This document shows, piece by piece, positions 54,833 to 64,000 of a stretch of 64,000 nucleotides of DNA. Source of the DNA: Streptomyces sp. CA-210063 (GTDB lineage: Bacteria; Actinomycetota; Actinomycetes; Streptomycetales; Streptomycetaceae); contig NZ_CP102512.1 in the NCBI RefSeq assembly GCF_024612015.1, positions 3,534,001 through 3,598,000 on the forward strand. Reading direction: 5' to 3'. How positions within the stretch are numbered: position 1 is the stretch's first letter; each line of letters begins with the position of its first letter. Under the pieces are notes generated by a model. That model did not search any database and had not been told where the DNA came from. It was given only the letters and a program-made list of their open reading frames with translations. The position numbers were made by a program, and so were the translations under genes.

Positions 54833-56065
54833 ATGGCTCTCAACACGTCCGCCGAATCCCCCCTCCCCGTCGGCGAGGTCTCCCGGCTCATCGGCGGCTG
54901 GATCGACCGGCTCGGCGCGGTGTGGGTCGAGGGGCAGATCACGCAGTTGTCGCGGCGCCCTGGCGCGGGCGTCGTGTTCCTTACGCTGCGGGACCCGTCG
55001 CACGACATCTCCGTGGGTGTGACCTGCTACCGGCAGGTGTTCGACGCCATCGCGGACGTCGTGAGCGAGGGTGCGCGGGTCGTCGTCCACGCGAAGCCGG
55101 AGTGGTACGCGCCGCGTGGGCAGCTGTCGCTGCGGGCCACCGAGATAAAGCCGGTCGGTGTCGGTGAACTGCTGGCGCGCCTCGAGCAGTTGAAGAAGTC
55201 ACTGGCGAGCGAGGGGCTGTTCGCGCCCGAGCGGAAGAAGGCGCTGCCGTTTCTGCCGCAGCTGATCGGGCTCGTGTGCGGCCGGGCCTCCGCGGCCGAG
55301 CGGGACGTGCTGGAGAACGCACGGCACCGCTGGCCGGCCGTCCGCTTCGAGGTGCGCAATGTCGCCGTGCAGGGCGTGCACGCGGTGCCGCAGGTCGTGC
55401 AGGCCGTGAAGGAACTGGACGTGCTGGAGGGCGTGGACGTCATCATCGTGGCGCGCGGCGGCGGCAGCGTGGAGGACCTGCTGCCGTTCTCCGACGAGCA
55501 GCTCGTACGGGCGGTCGCGTCCTGTCGTACGCCGGTCGTGTCGGCGATCGGCCACGAGCCGGACACGCCGCTGCTGGACTATGTGGCGGACCTGCGCGCG
55601 TCCACGCCGACCGACGCGGCCAAGAAGGTCGTGCCGGACGTGGGCGAGGAGTACGAGCGGGTGCAGTGGCTGCGGGACCGCGCGCGGCGGTGCGTGGAGG
55701 CGTTCGTGGACCGGGAGGAGCGGGGGCTCGCGCATGCCCTCGCGCGCCCCTCGATAGAGGATCCACATCGCATGATCGACGAGCGTGCCGACCAGGTGGC
55801 CTCGCTCCTGGACCGGGGCCGCCGCTGCCTCGGTCACCATCTGGACCGTGCCGTCTCGGAGTTGACGCACACGCACGCGCGCGTGGTGGCCCTCTCCCCC
55901 GCGGCGACGCTCCAGCGGGGGTACGCGGTACTGCAGCGGGCCGACGGGCATGTGGTCCGCGCGCCCGGCGAGGTCACGCCGGAGGAGCCGTTGCGGGCGC
56001 GGGTGGCCGAGGGCGAGTTCGTCGTCCGGGTCGACGGAGCAGGGACTGTCGGAGGGGACGCATAA
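54833..56065 (+). CDS. xseA: Exodeoxyribonuclease VII large subunit
   Basis: 410 residues from ATG 54833 (the longer frame to 54794 is not family-like). An N-terminal OB-fold (about 10-110) with [14 protein letters not shown], then the catalytic domain with [21 protein letters not shown] near 201 and [17 protein letters not shown] near 238. With XseB it degrades single-stranded DNA. XseB follows 10 bp downstream. Confidence 0.96.
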   Translation: MALNTSAESPLPVGEVSRLIGGWIDRLGAVWVEGQITQLSRRPGAGVVFLTLRDPSHDISVGVTCYRQVFDAIADVVSEGARVVVHAKPEWYAPRGQLSLRATEIKPVGVGELLARLEQLKKSLASEGLFAPERKKALPFLPQLIGLVCGRASAAERDVLENARHRWPAVRFEVRNVAVQGVHAVPQVVQAVKELDVLEGVDVIIVARGGGSVEDLLPFSDEQLVRAVASCRTPVVSAIGHEPDTPLLDYVADLRASTPTDAAKKVVPDVGEEYERVQWLRDRARRCVEAFVDREERGLAHALARPSIEDPHRMIDERADQVASLLDRGRRCLGHHLDRAVSELTHTHARVVALSPAATLQRGYAVLQRADGHVVRAPGEVTPEEPLRARVAEGEFVVRVDGAGTVGGDA

Positions 56066-56075
56066 GGTGGGCCGC

Positions 56076-56354
56076 ATGACCAGCAACGTGAGCGAGGCCG
56101 GCGGGACGACCGAGGCGGCGGGGGCCTTGGAGGCCGACCGCGCCCTCGGGTACGAGCAGGCGCGGGACGAGCTGATCGAGGTCGTCCGCCGTCTGGAGGC
56201 GGGCGGTACGACGCTGGAGGAGTCCCTCGCCCTCTGGGAGCGCGGCGAGGAGCTGGCCAAGGTCTGCCGCCGCTGGCTGGACGGGGCCCGGGCGCGGCTG
56301 GACGCGGCGCTGGCGGAGGACGAGGAGCGGGGCGGCGAGGACAAGAGGGGTTGA
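56076..56354 (+). CDS. xseB: Exodeoxyribonuclease VII small subunit
   Basis: 92 residues: a helical XseB core with [20 protein letters not shown] and [18 protein letters not shown]. The N-terminal 25 residues (Ala/Gly-rich) are extra. The gene follows xseA by 10 bp, so the two are co-transcribed. Confidence 0.94.
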   Translation: MTSNVSEAGGTTEAAGALEADRALGYEQARDELIEVVRRLEAGGTTLEESLALWERGEELAKVCRRWLDGARARLDAALAEDEERGGEDKRG

Positions 56355-56477
56355 GTTCCGGCCGCTCGATCGACGGCGCCCTGTGAGGCGGATCACTAGC
56401 CCCCGCCTTGGTTGAAACTTGAACATCCTTCGCGTAGCGTCGAGGACGTAAACCGCATGCCTCACGAAGGTTGTCCC

Positions 56478-57068
56478 ATGTCCCTCGTTCTCGACCCCGC
56501 CGCCCAGGACCTGCTGTTCCGCGAGGCTCACACCGCCAACACGTTCACCGACGAGCCGGTGACCGAGGAGCAGGTACAGGCGATCTACGACCTGGTCAAG
56601 TACGGCCCGACCGCCTTCAACCAGACCCCGCTGCGCATCGTCCTGGTCCGCTCCGCAGAGGCCCGCGAGCGTCTGGTGCCCCACATGGCCGAGGGCAACC
56701 AGGCCAAGACGGCCACCGCCCCGCTGGTCGCGATCCTCGCCGCGGACAACGAGTTCCACGAGGAGCTGCCGACCCTGTTCCCGGCGTTCCCGCAGGCCAA
56801 GGACCTCTTCTTCGCCGAGCGCGCGGCCCGTGAGTCCGCCGCCGGTATGAACGCCGCCCTCCAGGCCGCGTACTTCATCATCGGCGTGCGCGCCGCGGGC
56901 CTGGCCGCCGGCCCGATGACCGGCTTCGACTTCGCCGGTGTCCAGAAGGAGTTCCTGGACGACGACCACACCCCGCTGATGGTCGTCAACATCGGCAGGC
57001 CCGGCGAGGACGCGTCCTACCCGCGCTCCCCGCGCCTGGCCTTCGACGAGGTCATCACCACGGTCTGA
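56478..57068 (+). CDS. Nitroreductase-family protein (RutE-like malonic semialdehyde reductase)
   Basis: 196 residues from the ATG at 56478 (a longer open frame from 56412 is not family-like). FMN-binding nitroreductase fold: VKYGPTAFNQTPLRIVLVRS near 41-60 matches the RutE/malonic semialdehyde reductase group, and AAYFIIGVRAAGLAAGPMTG lies near 135. Probably reduces a small aldehyde or nitro compound with NAD(P)H. Pyrimidine-degradation genes are not adjacent, so the actual substrate is open. Confidence 0.88.
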   Translation: MSLVLDPAAQDLLFREAHTANTFTDEPVTEEQVQAIYDLVKYGPTAFNQTPLRIVLVRSAEARERLVPHMAEGNQAKTATAPLVAILAADNEFHEELPTLFPAFPQAKDLFFAERAARESAAGMNAALQAAYFIIGVRAAGLAAGPMTGFDFAGVQKEFLDDDHTPLMVVNIGRPGEDASYPRSPRLAFDEVITTV

Positions 57069-57104
57069 GTCTCACCCCGGCCATGGTGTCTCATCCCGGC
57101 CATG

Positions 57105-57140
57105 GTGAAGGGCCCCCGGCGCACGCCGGGGGCCCTTCAC
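57105..57140. terminator. Bidirectional terminator
   Basis: A perfect 17-bp stem from GTGAAGGGCCCCCGGCG and its complement, between convergent genes (nitroreductase on plus, DUF4245 on minus). Confidence 0.85.
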
Positions 57141-57159
57141 ACGTTCACGCCACGCGCCG

Positions 57160-57678
57160 TCACTCCGTCTTGAGCGCCTCGGCCATCTTCGTCAGCCGGT
57201 CGAACGACGCCGTGCCGGCGATCACGGTCGTGGATCCCTCGCGCCGCACCACCAGGGCGTCGTAGCGCTCGCCCTCGTACCGCGTCCAGGTCTCGTCGCC
57301 GATCCGCTGCGTGGCCTCGGTCCTCTTCGCGTCCTGGGTGGCGTCCTGGATGAACCGCGACGGCTTCTCGGCGGACTGCTCGATCGCCACGTACTGCCCG
57401 TCGGGGTCGTGGAACCCGAGGTGCCAGTGGTCGGACTCGTCACCCCGGAAGCGGACGGACGTCGCCTTCCAGGTGTCGGGCAGGCCTTCGGGCGCGGCCA
57501 CCGGATAGGAAGCAGCGCGGCGCGCCGTCAGCAGTTCGACGCGGTAGTCGACACGCTTGAGTTCCGGCTCCGTCTCGTCATGCGGGATGAAGAGATAGAT
57601 GACCCATGCCGCCAGCACGACGACCCCGAGGGAGAGGACCATGTCGCGAACGGTCTGCTTGCCTTTCATGCCTGCCAC
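57160..57678 (-). CDS. DUF4245-family membrane-anchored protein
   Basis: 172 residues. One N-terminal transmembrane segment ([19 protein letters not shown], about 12-30), then an extracytoplasmic domain of DUF4245 with [20 protein letters not shown] and [18 protein letters not shown]. Actinobacteria-specific. Function unknown. It lies divergently upstream of glpX, as it does in other Streptomyces. Confidence 0.88.
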   Translation of the reverse strand: MAGMKGKQTVRDMVLSLGVVVLAAWVIYLFIPHDETEPELKRVDYRVELLTARRAASYPVAAPEGLPDTWKATSVRFRGDESDHWHLGFHDPDGQYVAIEQSAEKPSRFIQDATQDAKRTEATQRIGDETWTRYEGERYDALVVRREGSTTVIAGTASFDRLTKMAEALKTE

Positions 57679-57803
57679 GCCCTCATCGTCGCAGGTGCAC
57701 TGGTCTGCTCATCCGTGGGGTCCCCTGCTCATTCTGTCGAACTGACGATAGAGTCGGGCGGAACCCTCATCCGGCCGTCGTCGTATCAGAAAGGTGCGTT
57801 CCG

Positions 57804-58838
57804 ATGACCGAGAATCATCAGCTGCCGTCCGAACTCGAAGTCCCCTCCGAGGCCCCCGACCGGAACCTCGCCCTGGAGCTCGTACGGGTGACCGAGGCGG
57901 CCGCCATGGCCGCGGGCCGCTGGGTCGGCCGCGGGGACAAGAACGGGGCGGACGGAGCCGCCGTGCGCGCCATGCGGACCCTTGTCTCCACCGTGTCGAT
58001 GAACGGCGTCGTCGTGATCGGGGAGGGCGAGAAGGACGAGGCCCCGATGCTCTTCAACGGCGAGCGCGTCGGTGACGGCACCGGCCCGGAGTGCGACATC
58101 GCCGTGGACCCGATCGACGGTACGACGCTGACGGCCAAGGGCATGACCAACGCGATCGCCGTGCTCGCGGCGGCCGACCGGGGCACGATGTTCGACCCGT
58201 CGGCCGTCTTCTACATGGACAAGCTGGTCACCGGGCCCGAGGCGGCCGACTTCGTCGACATCGACGCGCCGATCTCGGTGAACATCCGCCGGGTCGCCAA
58301 GGCGAAGCGGTCCGCGCCCGACGATGTGACCGTGGTCATCCTGGACCGGCCCCGGCACGAGGGCATCATCAAGGAGATCCGGGAGGCCGGGGCGCGCATC
58401 AAGCTCATCTCCGACGGGGATGTCGCGGGCTCGATCCTGGCGCTGCGGGAGGGCACGGGGGTCGATCTGCTGCTCGGCGTGGGCGGTACGCCCGAGGGCA
58501 TCATCTCGGCCTGTGCGGTGAAGTGCCTCGGCGGCACGATTCAGGGCAAGTTGTGGCCGAAGGACGACGCGGAACGGCAGCGGGCCATCGATGCGGGGCA
58601 TGACCTCGACCGGGTGCTGATGACCGATGACCTGGTCTCCGGGGAGAACGTGTTCTTCGTCGCCACGGGGATCACCGACGGTGAGCTGCTTCGTGGGGTG
58701 CGGTATCGGTCGGAGACCGCGACCACCGACTCGATCGTGATGCGGTCGAAGTCGGGGACGGTGCGGCGGATCGACTCGGTGCACCGGCTGAGCAAGCTGC
58801 GGGCGTACAGCTCCATCGATTTCGAGAAGGCCAAGTAG
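57804..58838 (+). CDS. glpX: Fructose-1,6-bisphosphatase, class II
   Basis: 344 residues from the ATG at 57804. Metal/phosphate motif [12 protein letters not shown] near 96-107 and the [12 protein letters not shown] region near 74. GlpX hydrolyses fructose 1,6-bisphosphate in gluconeogenesis. It is the main FBPase of actinobacteria. Confidence 0.96.
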   Translation: MTENHQLPSELEVPSEAPDRNLALELVRVTEAAAMAAGRWVGRGDKNGADGAAVRAMRTLVSTVSMNGVVVIGEGEKDEAPMLFNGERVGDGTGPECDIAVDPIDGTTLTAKGMTNAIAVLAAADRGTMFDPSAVFYMDKLVTGPEAADFVDIDAPISVNIRRVAKAKRSAPDDVTVVILDRPRHEGIIKEIREAGARIKLISDGDVAGSILALREGTGVDLLLGVGGTPEGIISACAVKCLGGTIQGKLWPKDDAERQRAIDAGHDLDRVLMTDDLVSGENVFFVATGITDGELLRGVRYRSETATTDSIVMRSKSGTVRRIDSVHRLSKLRAYSSIDFEKAK

Positions 58839-58907
58839 CTCCGCCGGTTGCGCCTTGGGGAAGGTGACTGCGGCCGTCTTCACACCGCAGGTCGTTCGTG
58901 GCTTGTC

Positions 58908-58990
58908 GCGCAGTTCCCCGCGCCCCTGAAAAGCAGAAGCCCCCGGTCGGCACGGGGAAAGGCGCCCTCTTGTGCGGAGAGGGCGCCTTT
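58908..58990. terminator. Intergenic palindrome and bidirectional terminator after glpX
   Basis: CGCGCAGTTCCCCGCGCCCCTG (third copy of the Streptomyces repeat) is followed by AAAGGCGCCCTCT-TGTGCGG-AGAGGGCGCCTTT (58958-58990), a perfect 13-bp stem, between convergent glpX and whiB. Confidence 0.8.
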
Positions 58991-59006
58991 GCTGTACGGA
59001 TCGGCG

Positions 59007-59384
59007 TCAGCCTGCGGCCGCTATCGTCCCGCTCGTCCTGGCCGCCTTCTTCATCTCGACGTCTCGGCGGCGCCTTCGGGCGAGCACCACGCGGCGTTCC
59101 GCTGCTGTCAGGCCGCCCCAGACTCCGTAGGGCTCGGGTTGCAGGAGTGCGTGTTCTCGGCACTCGACCATGACGGGGCAGCGGCCGCAGACGCGCTTGG
59201 CGGCTTCCTCCCGGGAGAGCCTGGCCGCGGTGGGCTCTTTGGAGGGGGCGAAGAACAACCCGGCCTCGTCGCGCCGGCACACGGCCTCCGTGTGCCACGG
59301 GGCGTCCTGGTCCCTGTCGCGCACTGGCACCCGCTGGGGCGGCACGGCAGCGACCTGCAGGGACGAATGCGGCGGATGCAGCAC
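59007..59384 (-). CDS. WhiB-family [4Fe-4S] transcriptional regulator
   Basis: 125 residues. The four cysteines are in AVCRRDEA (Cys-36) and RVCGRCPVMVECREH (CxxCxxxxxC), with the GVWGG turn motif after them and a basic C-terminal tail (RRVVLARRRRRDVEMKK) for DNA binding or sigma-factor contact. It binds an iron-sulfur cluster that senses redox state. The neighbourhood (glpX, DUF1707, fumarases) matches the WblI-like locus of Streptomyces, though I do not fix the symbol. Confidence 0.93.
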   Translation of the reverse strand: MLHPPHSSLQVAAVPPQRVPVRDRDQDAPWHTEAVCRRDEAGLFFAPSKEPTAARLSREEAAKRVCGRCPVMVECREHALLQPEPYGVWGGLTAAERRVVLARRRRRDVEMKKAARTSGTIAAAG

Positions 59385-59558
59385 GGTCTACTCCTGACGA
59401 CGGCTTCGCGAGCGAGAGACGATGCAGCAAGGCCTACCCGCTGTGCGCGTGCCTATGCACTGAGTCCCGATCCGCTGGAATTCGGCGTCAGCACGCTGTC
59501 GTCACAACCGGACCGGATCCTTTCGGGTGGCGTCCGGGCGTGGTCGAATTCACAACCG

Positions 59559-60281
59559 TCAACGATCCAGGTGTTTGCGCAAATGATCGTCCACCTTGCG
59601 GGAGACATGGTCGGTCACCCGGTCGAGGAGGTCGGCGATCACCTTGCCCCGCTTGGGCTTCGCCTCGATGCTCCCGAGTACGGCCAGTCCGTCCACATAG
59701 ACGACGGGGGCGTCGGTCTCACCCGAATCCAGGGCGTCCACCTCGAAGTTGCCGAGGATGCCGCCCCCGCTGCCGCGCAGCGAGACGTTCTCCGGGACGC
59801 GGATCTCGACGCTGCCGAAGATCGAGATCGCCTTGATCATCACCTGGCGGTGCTCGAAGAGCGCCTCGCTGAGGTCTATCTCGACGCTGCCGAATATCGC
59901 GTACGCGTGGATACGGCGGCCGGCCCGCCAACGCCCCTTGCGCATCGAGGCGCTGAAGACGGCCACCAGGCGGTCGTCGGGGTCGATCGGGATGGCACCC
60001 GGCGTCGGGCGGTTGGGCACGGAGGAGACGGGCGGCGCATACGCCCGCCCCGCCGTCCGGGCCTGACCGGCCGGCAGGTCCCGTACGAAGACGTCCAGTT
60101 CGCCCACCGTCTTGGCGGCGAGCACGCCCTCGACGCGCTCGGAGTGCTCCTCCGCGGTGAGGCGGCCCTCGGCGAGGGCGTCGCGCAGGAGGTCGGTGAT
60201 GCGGTCACGGTCGGCGTCGGAGGCGCGCAGTTCGGCAGACGACAACGGCGGTTCCTGGGTGGGGCGCTTCTGAAGGTCCAC
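59559..60281 (-). CDS. DUF1707 protein with LiaF-like C-terminal domain
   Basis: 240 residues. The N-terminal DUF1707 domain (about 15-70) has LRASDADRDRITDLLRDALA and GRLTAEEHSERVEGVLAAKT. The C-terminal part has repeated GSVEIDLSEA / GSVEIRVPENV beta units, typical of the cell-wall-active antibiotic response (DUF2154/LiaF) domain. No transmembrane segment. Likely a cytoplasmic protein. Conserved in this chromosomal position. Role unknown. Confidence 0.88.
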   Translation of the reverse strand: MDLQKRPTQEPPLSSAELRASDADRDRITDLLRDALAEGRLTAEEHSERVEGVLAAKTVGELDVFVRDLPAGQARTAGRAYAPPVSSVPNRPTPGAIPIDPDDRLVAVFSASMRKGRWRAGRRIHAYAIFGSVEIDLSEALFEHRQVMIKAISIFGSVEIRVPENVSLRGSGGGILGNFEVDALDSGETDAPVVYVDGLAVLGSIEAKPKRGKVIADLLDRVTDHVSRKVDDHLRKHLDR

Positions 60282-60474
60282 GACAGCAGAGTACCCACTC
60301 GCGATAGATCGCGACTAGGGGTGTGGACAACTCGTGGACGACGAACTGAGCCTTACCTCACAAGCCCGCCTTCGGAGGCAGGTTCTACGCTGGTGCCGCT
60401 GCCAACGGAGGTCAGCCGTCGGCGAGTGAGCCGCAGGGGCGCGCGAGCCCGACAACAGCCTTGTCGAGTGAGGA
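60282..60474. promoter_or_regulatory. Divergent promoter region, DUF1707 gene / class I fumarase
   Basis: 193 bp without a gene. No clear operator. GAGTGAGGAATG before 60475 supplies the fumarase ribosome-binding site. Confidence 0.4.
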
Positions 60475-62151
<1,677 letters not shown>

Positions 62152-62245
62152 GCGACCGGGGTAACCGGGTACATCACGTAGTCCGGACGGGTACGACGCT
62201 GCCGCGGACGGGAACACTCCCGTCCGCGGCAGCGCTGTACCGGGC

Positions 62246-63631
62246 ATGACTGACTACCGCGTCGAACACGACTCCATGGGCGAGGTCCGAGTGCCGGCGG
62301 ACGCCAGGTGGCGGGCCCAGACACAGCGGGCCGTGGAGAACTTCCCGATCTCGGGGCAGCGGATCGAGCGCGCCCATATCGAGGCCCTGGCCCGGATCAA
62401 GGGCGCCGCAGCGAAGGTGAACGCCGAACTGGGCGTGCTCGACAAGGACGTCGCCGAGGCGATCCAGGACGCGGCCGCGGAGGTCGCGGAGGGGCGCTGG
62501 GACGAGCACTTCCCCGTGGACGTGTTCCAGACCGGGTCCGGGACCTCGTCGAACATGAACACCAACGAGGTCATCGCCACGCTGGCGAGCGAGGGCCTCG
62601 GCCGGGACGTGCATCCGAACGACCACGTCAACGCCTCGCAGTCGTCCAACGACGTCTTCCCCTCGTCCATCCACATCGCCGCCACCGCCGCCGTCACCCG
62701 CGACCTGATCCCCGCGCTGCAGCATCTGGCGACCGCCCTGGAGCGCAAGGCCGAGGAGTTCGTCGATGTGGTGAAGTCCGGTCGTACGCATCTCATGGAC
62801 GCCACACCGGTCACTCTCGGCCAGGAGTTCGGCGGGTACGCGGCCCAGGTGCGGTACGGCATCGAGCGGCTGGAGGCCTCGCTCCCCCGGCTCGCCGAAC
62901 TCCCCCTGGGCGGTACGGCCGTCGGGACCGGCATCAACACGCCGCCCGGGTTCTCCGCCGCCGTCATCGCGGAGGTCGCGCGGGTCACCGGGCTGCCGCT
63001 GACCGAGGCGCGCAACCACTTCGAGGCACAGGGGGCGCGGGACGGGATCGTCGAGACGTCCGGGCAGCTCCGTACGATCGCGGTGTCCCTCACCAAGATC
63101 GCCAACGATCTGCGGTGGATGGCGTCGGGGCCGAGGACCGGTCTCGCGGAGATCTCCCTCCCGGACCTCCAGCCCGGGTCGTCGATCATGCCCGGCAAGG
63201 TCAACCCGGTGATCCCGGAGGCCGTGCTCATGGTCGCCGCGCAGGTCACGGGGAACGACGTCACGGTCACCACGGCGGGCGCCTCCGGCAACTTCGAGCT
63301 CAACGTCATGCTGCCGGTCATCGCCAAGAACGTCCTGGAGTCGGTCCGGCTGCTCGCCAACGTCTCGCGGCTGCTCGCCGACCGGACCGTGGACGGGATC
63401 GTCGCCCACCGGGAACGGGCCCGCGAGTACGCCGAGTCCTCGCCGTCGGTGGTCACCCCGCTCAACAAGTACATCGGCTACGAGGAGGCCGCGAAGGTCG
63501 CCAAGAAGGCGCTGGCCGAGCGGAAGACCATTCGGGAGGTCGTCCTGGAGAGCGGGTACGTGGAGCGCGGCGATCTCACCCTGGAGCAGCTCGACGAGGC
63601 GCTGGATGTCCTGCGGATGACGCGACCATGA
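62246..63631 (+). CDS. fumC: Fumarate hydratase, class II
   Basis: 461 residues. The superfamily signature [11 protein letters not shown] is near 312-322. [20 protein letters not shown] near 127 and [20 protein letters not shown] near 178 are the other active-site loops. It is cluster-free and oxygen-tolerant and catalyses the same fumarate-malate reaction as the enzyme before it. Core TCA gene. Confidence 0.96.
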   Translation: MTDYRVEHDSMGEVRVPADARWRAQTQRAVENFPISGQRIERAHIEALARIKGAAAKVNAELGVLDKDVAEAIQDAAAEVAEGRWDEHFPVDVFQTGSGTSSNMNTNEVIATLASEGLGRDVHPNDHVNASQSSNDVFPSSIHIAATAAVTRDLIPALQHLATALERKAEEFVDVVKSGRTHLMDATPVTLGQEFGGYAAQVRYGIERLEASLPRLAELPLGGTAVGTGINTPPGFSAAVIAEVARVTGLPLTEARNHFEAQGARDGIVETSGQLRTIAVSLTKIANDLRWMASGPRTGLAEISLPDLQPGSSIMPGKVNPVIPEAVLMVAAQVTGNDVTVTTAGASGNFELNVMLPVIAKNVLESVRLLANVSRLLADRTVDGIVAHRERAREYAESSPSVVTPLNKYIGYEEAAKVAKKALAERKTIREVVLESGYVERGDLTLEQLDEALDVLRMTRP

Positions 63632-63745
63632 CCCTACGGCGAGTTTCGGCCTCACCAGATGACACTCGGGTAACCGATTCCCGCCAAGGCGTGAACCGTG
63701 ACCGGTACCGCAGCGTCATATGCGCATGACACCTAATATCTGCGC

Positions 63746-64000
63746 ATGGGAGACGACCGAGTGGTGAGACGAGTGGAAGCGGACGGATCGACGGCGTTCT
63801 GGGAGCCCGGAGTTCAGATCCTGTGGCGCTACCGGGAGAACGGCGGCGAACGCTTCCATATCGCGCGCCCCGTCACGGTCGTACGCGACGACGAGGATCT
63901 GCTGGCCGTGTGGATGGCGCCCGGCACCGAATGTGTACGGCCCGTGCTGGCGGACGGCACCTCGCTCAACTCCGAACCGCTCACGTCCCGGTACAAGAAG
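63746..64000 (+). CDS. DUF402-domain protein (partial, runs off the window)
   Basis: 85 residues of an open frame from ATG 63746, with FWEPGVQILWRYRENGGERF and VRDDEDLLAVWMAPGTEC followed by RPVLADGTSL, the N-terminal part of DUF402 (FomD-like) proteins of Streptomyces. The rest lies beyond the window. DUF402 proteins include nucleotide phosphatases, so a role in nucleotide or phosphonate metabolism is possible. Confidence 0.85.
   Translation, partial: MGDDRVVRRVEADGSTAFWEPGVQILWRYRENGGERFHIARPVTVVRDDEDLLAVWMAPGTECVRPVLADGTSLNSEPLTSRYKK

Overview
The window is high-GC actinomycete DNA and almost certainly Streptomyces. Evidence includes a WhiB-family regulator, DUF1707 and DUF6542 proteins, an NRPS/terpene cluster, many TetR regulators, and the core block ychF - DUF6542 - ppgK - ispH - xseA/xseB - nitroreductase - DUF4245 - glpX - whiB - DUF1707 - class I and class II fumarases. 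From memory this order matches a conserved stretch of the Streptomyces chromosome core. No rRNA, tRNA or CRISPR was recognised.

Layout. (1) 1-4.8 kb: a threonine-synthase-like PLP enzyme, then a GH2 beta-mannosidase translationally coupled to a LacI regulator. (2) 5.5-14.2 kb: an EF-hand protein followed by a co-directional biosynthetic cluster: an NRPS of order A(MT)-T-C, a membrane protein, a class I terpene synthase and a cytochrome P450. The terminal C domain and the terpene synthase suggest that an N-methyl aminoacyl group is transferred to an oxidised terpene alcohol. This is the most interesting system in the window. (3) 14.4-50.4 kb: an accessory region bounded by two direct copies of the 3' end of ychF plus its terminator (102 bp, 80 identities without gaps). 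The left copy looks like a displaced ychF tail. I read this as a 36-kb element inserted at the ychF stop codon and now decaying. It carries short-chain dehydrogenases, TetR regulators, a YhgE/Pip-like exporter, an accessory lipB, a DUF6230/DUF6114 surface operon, an MMPL exporter, a secreted esterase, a SpoIIE-type phosphatase, a carboxylic acid reductase, and many broken genes (tyrosine recombinases, IS701- and IS5-type transposases, CoA-transferase, acyl-CoA dehydrogenase, TetR, hydrolase). (4) 50.4-64 kb: the core block, tightly packed and without relics.

Regulation. A palindrome with core AAACCGATCGGTTT recurs at six places in the accessory region, four of them as pairs 22-31 bp apart. 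These sites precede three SDR genes, a tetR gene, the YhgE/Pip gene and one site with no close gene. They probably define a local TetR regulon. Two of the pairs belong to a duplicated module (SDR | operator pair | divergent tetR) in which both tetR copies are damaged, leaving the intact TetR at 18868-19437 as the best candidate regulator.
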